NCBI GenBank assembly: GCA_001662425.1
Contig: BDDC01000144.1
Location: 1 to 64,000, forward strand
Length of the DNA: 64,000 nt
Direction: 5' to 3'
Source: Chlamydomonas sphaeroides
Taxonomy: Eukaryota > Chlorophyta > Chlorophyceae > Chlamydomonadales > Chlamydomonadaceae
The translations under genes and the position numbers were made by a program. Below are positions 1 through 11,569 of this stretch, piece by piece (within the stretch, counting starts at the first letter, position 1; every line of letters starts with the position of its first letter). The notes beneath the pieces were generated by a model. The model was not told the DNA's origin. It saw only the letters and a list, made by a program, of their open reading frames with translations, and made no database searches.

Positions 1-148
1 CGGCATCGCTGCCCCACTCCGCGTCCGAGCCCGTGTCCGAGCCCAGGTCCATGATGGGGTGCGACGAGGGCCCGCTCCCCGCAGCAGCGGCGCCCGCGGC
101 GGAGCTGGCAGCAGCAGCGGAGCCGTGCGGCGCGGCGAGGGCGTGTGC
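1..148 (-). CDS. partial exon of an unidentified gene, cut by the left edge
   Basis: On the minus strand an acceptor (CACGCACAG) ends at 149, followed by an open frame that runs off the window. It starts AHALAAPHGS, passes an Ala-rich stretch and ends in an acidic Ser/Asp segment, LGSDTGSDAEWGSDA. I do not recognise the protein. Acidic Ser/Asp tracts like this are common as disordered linkers in algal nuclear proteins. The opposite strand is also open but gives a less protein-like translation. The gene would be divergent from the dioxygenase-like gene starting at 391. Only one exon is visible, so the call rests on one splice site and composition. Confidence 0.35.
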
Positions 149-390
149 CTGTGCGTGGGTCAACGGTCAACGCGCTCGTCCAGATGCGCATGGCCTTGGC
201 GCCAAGGCCTCAGCACCCGGCATGCGCGCCCGACAACGCCACATACCCTCCTGATCGCACAAGCGCTCACCCAGTGATCTATTTAGCGCACAGCTCCAAC
301 TAGCAGTGCGACGCAGCCCGCCCGACACCCCTCTTTTGGCCATTTGAGAGCCCCTAACGCGCACGTTTCGGCCGCCCGGGCGCTAGCTTG
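149..390. promoter_or_regulatory. short intergenic region between two divergent genes
   Basis: About 240 bases lie between the minus-strand exon and the first ATG of the plus-strand gene. If both models are right it holds both 5' regions. A minus-strand open frame here (364 to 167) is rich in Arg and Cys and could be an upstream exon of the left-edge gene; I could not join it. No convincing TATA box seen. Confidence 0.3.
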
Positions 391-3300
391 ATGGCTGACA
401 GTGGCCAAGGTGGCGGCTGGGAAGAGCAGCTGCTCGGGGCGCTCCAGCTGGCACAGGCGCGAGCCTCGTTCGCGGCGGTCGGCACCTGCGCCGCGGCCGC
501 GCCCGGCATCTCCATCGCCAAGCTCGGCAGCACCCTGCCGCTGCCGCTTACCAAGGTCTACGCGGCCGCGCTGCTGCACGTGGGCGCGGCGCAGAGCAGC
601 AGGGTGGCGCTGCTGCCGAGCGCGGCCTTCTCGCTCGACGCTGCCTGGACCAGCAGCCTGAACGCCATCGTGGCAGGTGCGGTTACTGCCGTCCGCGGTG
701 CTGCGACGTGACTTAGCGCGCCCGCCACCGCGACCTGTACTTCACACCGCGCCTCCACCCACATGCGCCGCCTCGGCCGCCCGCCCTGCGCCGCCTGCCC
801 GCAGAGGCGTCGGCTGCCCTGGGCGCCGGCGACGCTGCCGCGCTGGGCGTGGCCGCCTGCGGCGCGCGGCTGCTGGTGTGTGAGGAGGGCGCCAGCACGA
901 CCCTGCCCAGGTGCGAGCAGCAGTGCAGAGGCCGCAGCCCGCACACGGCCTCCCCACAGCCCGCGGCGCTGCCTCCTACAGCCACCAGCCAGCCACACCC
1001 CCAGCTCCGCGCCTCTCCCTCCCGCCCCCGCCCTCGACCCTCACAGGCCCGCCGACCGCAGTCCCGGCGCCTTCGCCACCCTGCTCATCCAGCTGCCGGT
1101 GGCTGGAGGCCACACCGGCGGAGCCCTGCGCATATCACAGGCCGACCAGAGCCTGGCCTGGGAGCCGGCCACAGCCAGCGCCGACCCCCAGCCCGGGCTG
1201 CCCTGGGCGGCCTTCTACGACGCCGCGCAGCTGCAGCACGGCCCGCTGGCGTCCGGCGCGCAGCTGCTGCTGGCGTACGACCTGGTGCGCCCGCCCAGGG
1301 CGGCCGCCGCGGCGGCGGCGGCGGCGGCCGGCGGGGCGGTGCAGCGCGCGGTGGCGGCGTGGGAGGCGGCGCCGGTGGCTGAGGCTCGGGAGCACCTGCT
1401 GGCGTTCCCCCTGGAGCACAAGTGGGTCGGGCTCTCGGGGCGTCGGGGGTGGGGTTGCCTGCGGCCGCATGCTTCCGCGAGGGGGAGGGGTCACCGTGGG
1501 ACGTGGGTCGGATGGAAGCGAGCCGCGACATGTGGGTCGAGCGGCGACGGCGCGAAGGGATGTGGGTCGGCCGCGTCAGGCATGTGGGTCGGCTCAAGAC
1601 TCCATCCTGCGGCTGTGCCGGGCCTTCTTTCATGTGGGTCAGCTCTGCGCCGCACCAGAAACCCCTTTCGCCCTGGCCTACAGCATGCTCGACCTCCAGC
1701 ACCCACCGGCTTGCCTTCCCTCCTCGCTGACGAACTCCATCCCTGCTGCCTCCCCTTTCGCCGAATAGGTACCTGCCAGGCGCGCTATCGTTCACGGGCC
1801 TCAAGGGCGCCGACGAGATTATGGTGGGGCTGCTGCGGAGCTGCCCGCAACTGGAGGTCCGGCTGGCGCTGGTCACGCGCAAGGTAGGCGGTGGGCAGGG
1901 GGCCCAGGGCCTAGGGAGCTGTCAGGTGCAGGAGGAGGAAGCCCAAAGGCAGGGCGGCGTCGCGATGAGGTGACGCGCGCTTCGATAGAGTGTGCTGCTT
2001 GCCGGCGGTCGCTTTGACCCCGCCAGTCTCCCTGCCGCCCCGCACGAAACCAAGCGCAAGCCCCTCCACCCCCTCCCCTCCACTGCCAGGTGGAGGGCCT
2101 GGTCGACTATGAGGGCGGGCCTTGCGATGTCCACCCGGCCCGGGACCGGCACCGCGCCCGGGACCGGCACCACCAACGCAAGCGGCCCCGCTTCGGCGGC
2201 GGCGGCCTGCTTGGCGGGATGTGGGGCTGGGGATTCGACGGCTACATGCACGACTATGACGACTATGACGACTATGACGATGACTCGGATGACGATTCGG
2301 ACGACTCGGACTTCACCGATGAGACCGCGGCCATGCGTGAGGTGCTCAACGACCTGTGGGGGCTGGAGGCCTGGGTGGCGCCTGCGGAAGGACAGGAGGA
2401 GCCGGAGCCGGAGGAGGAGGACGACGAGTACGGGCCGTGCCGCCAGCTCGCGACCGACGTGCTTAGCTGCCACTTGGCGGGCGGTGCGGGCATGCGCCGG
2501 ACGACAACGCGTACACGGTGGGTGGCGGGGGGTGCGGGCTTAAGGTCTGGGGGGCAAGGAGACTGTGGATTGGCGCCGCCGCAGGGGTGCAGCAGATTCA
2601 GGAGGGCCACGTAGCGTGCGTGGTGTCGGGGGCATGAGCGAGGGATGGATGCCAGTGTTTCGTGGCAATGAAGGCTCGTGCGTGTGCCCAACATGTGGCA
2701 TGGGCTACGCAGCCACGGACTTGCGGCCAGTCCGCCTCCATCTGCCGCCGAGTCGCCGCACCAAGCCCATCACGACGTCCATTCCGACTTGCACGCCGAG
2801 TTGAACTAACTCCTCACCGCGCTGCCTGCCGCCACCCCGCCCTGCCCCTCCCTCGCCCTTCCAGCCCCGCTTCATCCTGGGCGACCCCCGCCCCGAGCTC
2901 ACGCTGGTCTTCCGCAAGGCCGTGGCCGTGGTGTGGCCGCGCTCCCGGGCCGCTACCGTGCCCGTCGCCGGCGGCTTCGCTGACGCGATGCAGGCCCTCG
3001 GAGAGCGCCTGGGTCAGATGCGGCGCCTCGTGGAGCAGGAGGCGCTGGCGCTGGCCCAAGGCAGCGGCGGAGCGGGCCTGACAGACCCAGGCCCAGGCCC
3101 GGCGAGGAAGGCCGCGGCGGCTGCGGCGGCGGCGGCGCTGCTTGAGGCCGTGGTGGGGATGACGGAGCGGCCGCCGCTGGCAATCCCGTCGACGTCCGCG
3201 GCTGCCGCCGCCGCTGCCGCCGGCCCCGCCCGCTCGCGGCTTCCCGCCAGCTACCGCCCCGCCCTCACTGCGGAGCGCCACCGCTTCCAGCCGCTGTGCG

Positions 3301-4479
3301 GCGGGCCCTCCCTGCTGGCGCTGCTGGCGTCGCCGGACGCCGCGCCGCTGCTGGCGGCCTCGCGGGGCCCGCACCCAGGGGTGCGGGTGGTGCGGGCGAT
3401 GGCTGCGGGCTGCGCATCCTGGGTCGCGCCGGCGCCGGAGGCACAGCGCGCGGCGGCGGCGTGCGCGGCCGGCAACCTGCCGGCAACCTGCCGGCCGGCA
3501 ACCTGCCCGCCGCCCGTCGCCGCAGCCTAGCGGCGGCGGCGGTGGCGGCGGCGTTCCAGCAGGGCCCTCTTGGCGGCGCCGCCAGGCCTGGTCTGGCTGC
3601 AGCGTCGCCCGCCCTGCTGGAGATGCCGCCGACGGGCGTCGTGTCGCTGGCGGCGCTGGTGCTGGCCGGCGAAGGCGGCGCCGCCGCCGCCGCCGCCGCG
3701 GACGGCGACGTGGGTCCGTTCGCCGACGCCGCCGGCGCGCTGGTGGCGGCGCTGCTGTCGCGGCGCGACTCGGACGAGCTGCTGGGGCCGTTGCTGCAGG
3801 AGCCGCGCATCGCGGCGGCGGTGCGCGGCCGGCAGCCGGCGGCGGGCGTGCTGGCGGTGGCGCGGCTGCGGGCGCTGCAGGCCGCCACGGCGGGCGGGGC
3901 GCCGGGGCTGACGTGGGAGCAGCCGCAGGCGAGGCTGTACGCATACCCCGCGGTGAGTCGTGGCGTCATGGGGTGCGGGAGAAGGCACTGGCGCAGCTGG
4001 CTCGCTCGCTCGCCCCTCTGCCCGCCCCTCCGAGCTTGCATGCTGCTCCGCGCCCTGCCCGCCGTTCCCGTTCCCACTCCCTGCCCCACACCCTCGTGCC
4101 GCCCCCTCCCGGCCGCTTCCGCCCACCGCCGCCTTTACAGGTGGAGGCCTTTCTGCGCGGCCCCGCCGAGGAGCAGGAGTTCCGCTGCTTCTTCCGGGGC
4201 ATCGACGACGCCCGCCGCTGGGCCAAGGCCGTGCTGGGCCGCGGCTACGCCCCCGGGCTGCCGGTGCACGGCGACGGCTTCCTGGCGTCCGCCACGCCGC
4301 AGGGCCGCGGCTGCCGGGCGAGCGTGCGCATCCGCAAGCACCGCGCCAACGGCGCCTCGGGCCAGCAGCTACGTGCCCACCTGGATGCGCAGCGCGAGGC
4401 GGCGGCGCTCGAGATGCTGCTGCTGGAGGCGGGGCTGCCGCACCTGGTGGCGGCGGCGCTGGCGCCGGAGGGACCGTGA
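391..4479 (+). CDS. prolyl 4-hydroxylase-like 2OG-Fe(II) dioxygenase protein, probably degenerate
   Basis: Exons read: 391-676, 805-910, 1047-1421, 1769-1883, 2090 to about 2510 (donor not settled), 2865-3952 and 4141-4479 (stop TGA). Phases agree through exon 4. The fold is recognised from GAFATLLIQLP, HTGGALRI, WAAFYDAAQLQHGPL and LLLAYDLVR, then FPLEHKYLPGALSF, matching large algal and fungal members of the P4H-like 2-oxoglutarate dioxygenase superfamily. An acidic Asp/Tyr-rich insert lies in exon 5 and a helical C-terminal region follows. The usual HRDTEK iron-ligand segment reads LPRPADRSPGAF across the exon 2/3 junction, and the SGHR segment reads SGAQ, so activity is doubtful. The frame also shifts at an 11-bp repeat near 3.48 kb. 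It could be a pseudogene or a structural paralog. Confidence 0.7.
1422..1768 (+). repeat. intron with spaced copies of a GTGGGTCG word
   Basis: Intron 3 of the dioxygenase-like gene. It contains about six near-copies of ATGTGGGTCGG (starting near 1422, 1502, 1529, 1560, 1582 and 1631), irregularly spaced. This is not a clean tandem repeat. Confidence 0.5.
3469..3505 (+). repeat. 11-bp tandem repeat (CCGGCAACCTG) that breaks the reading frame
   Basis: Copies lie at 3469-3479, 3480-3490 and, after CCGG, 3495-3505. Coding sequence upstream is in one frame and downstream in another. Removing one 11-base unit would join them without a stop. The site is inside the last long exon of the dioxygenase-like gene. 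Confidence 0.8.
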
Positions 4480-5309
4480 GGGGGCGGCGGACGGGCAGGA
4501 TGGGCGTGGCTAGGAGCGCGGGGCCGGGGTTTGGGGCGCGGTGGCGCGGCGTGGGTTGGGGAGTGTGGCGCGCGGAGGTGGCGCGCTGAACCGCCAGGGG
4601 TTGGGGCGAGATGGTGAGCTCGCGTGCGGCCCGGCTACAATGCCGGGTGGGGTCAGTGATGCTGCCTCGCGCAGGCCGGGTTCAGCGTCTGTACGTGAGA
4701 CGAGCAGGAGGCAGGCGACCACGCAATTCGCATGTCGTACTTGTACATGACGCCGTACCAATCATCCACATATAGCGCCAGGGGTGCATGTGTGTGTGTG
4801 TGGGGGGGGTAATGTTATGTGCGGCCAAGGCGAGCGCTATGTGGGTTTGGTTCCGCGCGTGGGCGTGAGCCGGGCGTGCGCAGCGGGGTGGTCTCGGTTT
4901 GAATCAGGCGAAAGGCGTGGGGGAGGAGGGCCTGAGGACCCGATGTGCGAGCATATTAGTCTGCTTTCGAATAAGATGAAGGGCGTGAGGCAGAAGAGGT
5001 ATGTGCTGTAGGGCTTCGCAGGTCCACACTCCGGTTGGCACCAATGTCGTCCCCTGTTTCGTCGCATGCTGGGTACCCAGCTGGGCATACCGGTATGCCG
5101 GCATGCAGGCACCTCCCATCTGGCAACGGACCCGTGACCGCGCCTGTGCGCTACTATGCATGTTTTGCGACCCCGGTTACCCGCGGCCCATGTTGGACCC
5201 GCACGTCTGGCGTCCTGTGGGTCGGCCTTTGTAACAAGAATCCCCAGCGTGATGCGGCCGAGAGCCGACTGCAGCAGGTCGCCATGGGGGCCAAGGCGGC
5301 ACGAACGCA
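4480..5309. other. 3' flank and intergenic sequence without a supported gene
   Basis: It holds the 3' region of the dioxygenase-like gene. A short GT run followed by a G run lies near 4788-4810. A TGTAA word, the polyadenylation signal of Chlamydomonas and relatives, is at 5230-5234. Open frames here are short and not protein-like. Confidence 0.5.
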
Positions 5310-5402
5310 GTGCTGGCGGCGGCCGGCGGCGCCGCCACCCGCAGCGTGCCGCTGGCCATGGCCGCGCTGCAGGCGCACCTGGCAGCGGCGCTGGCGGCGG
5401 GG
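5310..5402 (+). pseudogene. inverted 93-bp copy of part of the neighbouring helical-repeat gene
   Basis: These 93 bases match the reverse complement of 10460-10552 at 89 of 93 positions by direct comparison. The source lies in exon 1 of the minus-strand helical-repeat gene and encodes VLAAAGGAATRSVP and the following helix. Similarity stops sharply at both ends. The copy lies in intergenic sequence just beyond the 3' end of its source gene, in the opposite orientation, and is not part of any gene I can support. Confidence 0.85.
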
Positions 5403-5645
5403 CACGTCCAGGAGACTCCACCGCGTCCGTCCCCTGGGCAGCTGACAGGGACGCCGCTCAGAGGAACAGGGGTTGCAGCACGGCACGGCGGGCCCAGGGC
5501 TCCACCGCACGCAGTCGTGCAACCCGGCAACCTCGATGGCGTCCAGCGCTGCTCGGAGCCTCGCACGGCTGCAGGGGCGCAGCACCCCAACGAACGCCTG
5601 CCGCACATGAGACACACCGACGTACCGATACCTCCACATCGCGTG

Positions 5646-5650
5646 TTACA
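5646..5650 (-). terminator. TGTAA polyadenylation signal
   Basis: TTACA on the plus strand reads TGTAA on the minus strand, 74 bases after the TGA stop of the helical-repeat gene. TGTAA is the usual poly(A) signal in Chlamydomonas and Volvox. Confidence 0.6.
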
Positions 5651-5723
5651 GGCGGCCGACCCTGGCACGCCAGCCATCCTGCGGTGCCGCACGCCCCCAC
5701 CGACCGCGCCCTCGTGCGCGCCC

Positions 5724-8700
5724 TCACGCCCCCGCGGCAGCGCCGCGCACCGCCGCGCCCTCGCGCACGCTGCCCGCAGCCACGCCCTCTGGCAGCGGCA
5801 GCGGCAGCGGCAGCGGCAGCTGCAGGCGCACCACCACGCCCTCGGCCTCCTCCAGCGCCAGGCCCCGCCTCGCCGCCAGCACCTGCCCCATCAGCCGCGC
5901 CGCCGCAGAGGCCGCCTCGTCGTCAGCGCCCAGCCCCGGGCCCCCATCTGACGAGCGGCGCCGCCCCTCGTCACGCGCCGCCGCGCCAAAGGCCAAGCGC
6001 ACCGGGCGGGGGCAAGGGCCGGCGGCGGGCGCGGCGGGGCCCAGCGGGGGCGCGGGAGGGCTGGGGCCGGGCGTCGGGTCCTCCGGCCCGGCTGCGCCGC
6101 CTGCGCTCGGCGCTGGCGCGGCGCAGGCGTCGCCGAGCGCGCCCCGCACCCCCGGCGGCGGCCCGAGCGCTGCCAACGCAGCCTCCCCCTCCTGCCCCTC
6201 CTGCGGCTGCGCCTCGCTGTGAGGCAGCACCTCGGCCCCAGCGCCCTCCGTTGCCAGCTTCTCCGCCGCCTCCGCCGCCTCCGCCGCCTCCCCCCCCGCA
6301 GCCGCCTTGGCCTCCGCCTCCGCCGCATGGGCCATCAGCTCCGCCAGCAGCGGCGGCAAGGCCAGCCCCTCCCCGGGCAGGCGCGCCGCCGCAGCCAGCT
6401 GCATCGCCTCCTGCAGCAGCAGCAGCTCGCGGGCGCCCCAGTCGTAGCGCTGCCGCAGCAGCGCCATCAGCGCGCCGTACACGCCCGTGCCGCGGCCAGC
6501 TTTGGAGCGGCCGCCGGGCTCGGCCTCGGCTGCGCCCCGCGCGGCTGGCGCGGCGCATCCGCCGAAGCCCATGGACGCCAGCGCCCACAGCACCGTCACG
6601 GCCTCGCCTACGAGGAATGGGAGCGGGGAAGTTGGAGGTGACGCACAGCCGACTACGCGGGTGGATGAGGTCTGCTCCAGGGGCAGCGCAGCGCAAGACT
6701 GCGGGCGGGAGGCTGCGCGGCACTAACGCTGTGCACGCCCCTGTCCTACTGTCCTACTGTCCCCCTGCCCTGGCCTTGCCTGTGGACAGGTCGGACGCCG
6801 CCGCCAGCTGCGACGCGCGAGACGCCAGCGCCGCCACCACAACGCCGTCGCCGGGGCACCCGACCCGCGCGCAGGCCCACGCCAGCGCAGCCAGCGCCGG
6901 CGGCGACAGCCGCCCCGGCGTCGCCGCCAGCAGCGGCGCCGTCGCGGCGACGAGCTGCGGCGCGTCGGGGTGGCGGCAGCGCACCAGCGCCGCCAGCAGC
7001 TCCAAGGCGGAGCGCTGCCGCATGCGGCTGCCGCCGGCGTGGCGCAGCAGGCTCGCCGCCGCGTCGGCCAGGGGCCCCGCGTGTTGCGAAGCGGGCGCAG
7101 GCGCCGGGTCAACGGACTCGGCTGCCGTGTCGCAGCTGGCAGGGGCCGTCGACGGGGAGGTCGCGAAGGCGGCGGTGGAGGGGGATGGCAAGGACCGATT
7201 GGCCAGGGCGTTCAGCACCTGGACCAGCAGCCGGACGTGGAGGTCCAGGACCGCGGGCTCGGGCAGCGGCACCGCAGGCGGCAGCATTGGAGGCGCGCCA
7301 GCGTTGGCGGGGCCGGGCGCGGGGGAGGCGGCTGCGCTGCACTGCGTGCCGACAGCGCCGGCGCTGGCAGGCGCCGCCGCGCCGTCGGATGGCACCCAGG
7401 CGTGCAGCGCGCTGGCCGTGGCGGAGGCCAGGCGCCCGAACACGGCTGCGTCACCGTCCGCGGTGTTGCCAGCGTCGGACCGGGGCCGCTGCGAGGCGAG
7501 CGCGTGCAGGCCCTGCAGCAGCGTCCGCAGAGAGGGCAGGCCCCCGAGCTGCGCCGCAGGCGCCTGCGGAGGCGCCGGCGGTTGCCCGGGCGCCGCAGAC
7601 TGCTGCTGCTCCTCCCCGGGACGTGCGGCCTCGCCAGCCGCCGGCGAGCGCTGTTGCGTCACCCCATTCCGCTCCCGCCCGCGCTCGCGCTGCCACACAT
7701 CCGCCGCCGGGCCTCGCTCCGGCTCCCGGCACCGCGGCTCCGCCGCCCCGGACGCGCCGCCACCGGCCGGCTGCGGCAGCACGGCCGCCGCCAGCGCAGG
7801 CTGGCGGCGCAGCGGCTCTACGGCGGCGTCCAGCAGCTTCCCCAGGGCCGCCAGGAAGCCCCCGTGCTCGTACGACAGCGCGGCCATGGCGTGCGCCAGG
7901 CGGCCGAGGTGCTCCACCCTGGAGCCCAGCCCCTGGCCCAGCCCCGGCCCCAGGTGTGGACCCAAATGGCCGGGCAGCGAGGCCGCTGGCGATGCCTGCC
8001 GCTGCGTGTGTCCGTCCGTGGTGGCTAACGCCATCGCCACGGCCGCTACCGTCTGCGCGGCCAACGCCGCCGCGGCGGAGGCCGCCTCCGGCGGGGTCGG
8101 CAGCGGCTCGGGCGGCGGCGCCGATCCGCCGGCGGCGGAGGCACCGGGCCGCGCCGACGGCTCGGCCCATGCCGGAACCGAGGGCTCTGCCGCTGGCGCA
8201 GGCCGCGGCTGCGGCGCAGCTGCGGTCGACTGCGACGCTGGCGGTTGTGTGGTCACGCCAGTGCCCGACCGGGTCGGTGCCGCCTCCAGCGCCGCCTGCT
8301 CTGCCGCTGGCGCCGCCGCGCCTCGCCCCGGCCCCGCAAACGCCCCTTCCACAGCCGGCCGGGCCGCCGAGCCCACCGCCTCTGCCTCCGCCGCTGCCGT
8401 CGCGGCGGCCGCCGCCGTAGCGGGCGCGGGGCGTCGCCGGCCAAGCGGGCAATCGGCCAGCTTCACGTCAGTCAGCTCCAGGGCCTGCCGGCGGCCCGCC
8501 AGGCTGCCGCTGGTGTACAGCAGCACGGGCCGCTCACCGGTGGTGTTCAGGGCCCGAGCCCGCGGCACGTAGGCGGGGTGGTGCTCGCGCCGCGACAGCA
8601 GCCAGCTCAGCAGCGAGTCGGCGCACGGCTGGGACGCGTGCGAGACGGAGGGCAGCTGCCAGGGGTGGGGAGGGCACGGGGAGCGGCGCGTTAGGGGCTC

Positions 8701-11569
8701 CGCACAGAGCAGAGCGGAGCAGGTCGGCTGACAGGACCGAGCAGCGGAACAGCTAGTGCGCGGCATCAGAGAGCGACATGGCGACATGGCGACATGGCGA
8801 CATAGCGACATGGCGACATGGCGACAGGGCGACAGGGCGGCGGGCGGCTCACCGAGTCCATGCCGCACGGGGGCGCCGCCCTCAGCCGCTCCGCTATGGC
8901 GGCGGCGCCCGAGGGCGAGGCAGCGGCCACGAAGGCGACGCCGCTGCCGCCGCCGCCGTCGCGGTGCTTGTACGGCATGAAGTACATGGAGACGTTGGCG
9001 CCGGGGATGGCCAGAAGCTCCTGCAGCAGCCTGCGGACGAGATGGGGCAGGGGGCGGGGAGGCAGGGTCAGGCAGACAGGCAAGGAGGCCGGTGTGAGCT
9101 TACGGCAAGCGGGATGGCTGCGGTGTGGGGTGGGGCGGCGGCGGCGCGCCACGTGTCCGCCGAGGCCACTGGCGCCGAGGGTCGCCAGCTCTACAACAAC
9201 GATGGCTGGCCGCACCTGTCGGGCTTGAGTGAGGGCGGCAGGCCGCTTATTTTGAGCGTGGTGCAGGGCTCCAGCCCCGGCGCCGCACGGCTGGCGTCCA
9301 CCTCTTGACCCCAGGGGCTAAGTCCTAGGGAGCGGGCGACGCCGGCGGGCGGCGGAGCAGCGGCCTCAGCCCCTGCGACCGCGCCGGCGCCACCGGCGGG
9401 GGCCCTGGCGTGGGATGTGGGTAGGCGCGCAGCGGGCTGCGTGCCCTCGTCCGCCGCCGGGACCGCAGCATGCGCCGCCTCGAGCCCCGAGTTACGCTGC
9501 GCAGTGGCGAGCGCCTGCGCTTCCCCGGGCTCCCACACCCGGAGGCCGCTGCCAAGATGGCCGCCCGCCGCTGCGCCCGCCGCGCCGGCGCCGAGCACCT
9601 CCGCCCCCGGCGGAGCCGCGCCGTTCGCGCTCCCCTGCGCCCGCGCCGCCTGCAGCATTGCGAGCGCCTCCACCGCCTCGCGCGCGGCCGTCGCGCCCGC
9701 GACCGCAAAGAAGCGCTCCTCGGTGGCGCCAGCTCGCGCCAGCGCCTCGGCTGCGTCCGCCGCCTGGTCCACCCCGGCAGCGCCCGGCAGGTGGCCGCCC
9801 ACGTGCAGCGCCAGGCGGCGCAGCAGTGAGGGGCGGCCGGCCTGGAAGCGCGCCAGGGCCACCGCCGCACGGGCGGCCTGAGGGCAGGGGCGAGGACGGC
9901 GTGGGGCGCGTGCTGGCCCGTGGCCAGGGGAGCAGACGACGCGCAGGGCCTGGAACGTTCCCCTGCTGCTGCCCAGGGTACGATCGCGGTGAAGCTCCTG
10001 CATGCGCCGTGACGCGCGCCACAGCCCCTGCGGCACACCCACACCCACCTGCGACGGCGTCAGCGACGGCAGGCAGCCCTCCAGCGCGTCCATGGCGCCC
10101 GCCAGCAGCGGCCCGTGGTACACCCGCGTGCGCCCGTACGCCGCCAGCACGCCCGCCACCTTGCCCGGCGTCAGGCCCGCCAGCCGAGCGGGCGGCGGCA
10201 GCTCCGCCGCGCCGCCGCCAGGCACGCTGCCTGCACTCGCGCCCGCGCCCGCGCCGCGCCCATCCGCCGCCGCCGCAGCGGCCTGCCCTGCGCCCGTCCC
10301 CGTCCGGAGCGGCCTCGCCACGGCTGCCGTGTCCGGCGAGGCCAGGTAGTCGCCCACAGCCAGCAGGAAGGCGGGGTGCTTGTCGTGGTTCCAGCCACAG
10401 GCCGTCACGTCGCCCAGCATCGCCGCCAGCTCGACCAGCGCCCCGCCGCGCAGCGCCGGCCCCGCCGCCAGCGCCGCCGCCAAGTGCGCCTGCAGCGCAG
10501 CCATGGCCGGCGGCACGCTGCGGGTGGCGGCGCCGCCGGCCGCCGCCAGCACCGCCAGCGAGCGCACGAGGCTCACAGCAGAGGCCGCGTCGGGGCCCGG
10601 CGCCGCGGTGCCGGGAGCTGCAGAGGCAGCGGCAGCAGCAGGCTGCCGGGCACCGTTGCGCGCGTTGCTGTTGCTAGTGGGCCGGGCGGGTGGCGGGATC
10701 TGCGCTATCCGTGACAGCGTGAGCTCCAGGAAGCGAGCGCCCAGCGTGCCCATGCCGATGTGGCTGCGGAGCAGGCTGGCGGCCGCGGGCCAGGGCGCCG
10801 TCGGCGCCGCCACCGCCGCCGCCGCCACAAGGCTGCGTGCGAGGTCCGGCGGCGGCGAGGAGCCGCGGCAGGCCGCCGCGACGGCGGCGGTCAGCGCCGC
10901 CAGCGGCGGCGCGTCGGCCGGGTCACCGCCGGCGGCGGCGGCCCAGCCGCCGCCGGAGGGGTCGCGCCAGGGGCGCAGATGACGGGCGTCGGCTGCGTCA
11001 GTGCGGCGTCGGTGCTCCGCGTGACGCTGGTCCAGGGCCAGGCAGGTCTGCTCGATCAGGTGCTCATGCAGGGCCGCACAGCTGGTTGCGGCGGCGCCTG
11101 CGGGCGGCGCCGAGCCGGCGGCGGCCCCAGCGGCAGCGATGGCCGGTGCAGGTGACGCGGCGTTCAGCTGCTGCCATGCGCGGGTCAGGCCTTGGTAGTC
11201 GTGCGGCGGGCTGGGCTCAAGGGGCCCCGCAGGCGGGGCGGCGGCTGGCGCCGCTGATGCAGCGCCGTCCGTGGCCCCGAGCAGAGGCCGGAGGGACGCA
11301 GGAGCTCCGCCAGCAGGGGCATGTGAGCTGAGCCCGGATGAGGAGAAGCTCCGCGCCTGTGCTGCTGGTTGCGAGGTGGCGGCAGCAGGGCTTGCTGACA
11401 GCGCCTGGAGGAGGGGTGCCGGGGAGAGTGCGGGATAGCTCAAGCTAGGATGAAAGTCATCGATGGCGACGCCGAAGGTTGCCCGTTGGGGAAGTCCGCC
11501 CCTTACTCGCCTGCTTGCATTCCGCTGAGCTGCGGGGCGGCGCGTTGATGGAGCAGCATTCGCGGGCAT
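5724..11569 (-). CDS. organelle-targeted helical-repeat (OPR/FASTK-like) protein with an internal RRM
   Basis: Exons on the minus strand: 11569-10049, 9877-9216, 9030-8853, 8655 to about 6760-6790 (donor not settled) and 6607-5724, giving roughly 1,700 residues. Splice phases agree for exons 1-4. The start MPANAAPSTRRPAAQ opens an Arg/Ala/Ser-rich, acid-poor stretch with ARSFSSSGL, as in mitochondrial or plastid transit peptides; an ATG at 11749 in the same frame is an alternative. The body is Ala/Leu helical repeats such as VAGVLAAYGRTRVYHG and AVTVLWALASMGF, the style of Chlamydomonas octotricopeptide/FAST-kinase-like RNA-binding proteins. Across exons 2-3 lies an RRM. I see no RAP domain at the C terminus. 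Likely role: binding and maturing an organelle RNA; the target is unknown. CEP104 is transcribed divergently upstream. Confidence 0.7.
8773..8836. repeat. 8-bp tandem repeat (GCGACATG), 8 units, in an intron
   Basis: Eight consecutive 8-base units, the fourth and the last two with one substitution each, inside intron 3 (8656-8852) of the helical-repeat gene. Confidence 0.9.
8865..9267 (-). other. RNA recognition motif inside the helical-repeat protein
   Basis: The motif is split by the intron 9031-9215 (phase 2, GT-AG). RNP2-like TLKISGLP begins it, then LLQELLAIPGANVSMYF, and RNP1-like GSGVAFVAAASP, then AAAIAERLRA. The spacing and the IPGA..YFMPYK segment resemble the C-terminal RRM of Mei2-like proteins, but that subtype is only suggested. 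It lies near residues 712-790 of the model. Confidence 0.7.

Noticed and set aside
5156..8572. A 1,138-residue plus-strand open frame
   Set aside because: It is antisense to the helical-repeat gene, made by GC-rich codon bias; it starts in intergenic sequence, has no domain and crosses the real gene's introns.
8773..8836. Possible CRISPR-like array
   Set aside because: Units are contiguous 8-mers with no spacers, in a eukaryotic intron.
8656..8868. N-terminal extension with repeated CRHVAMSP units
   Set aside because: This is translation of the 8-bp repeat inside an intron bounded by a good donor (8852) and acceptor (8656) in matching phase.
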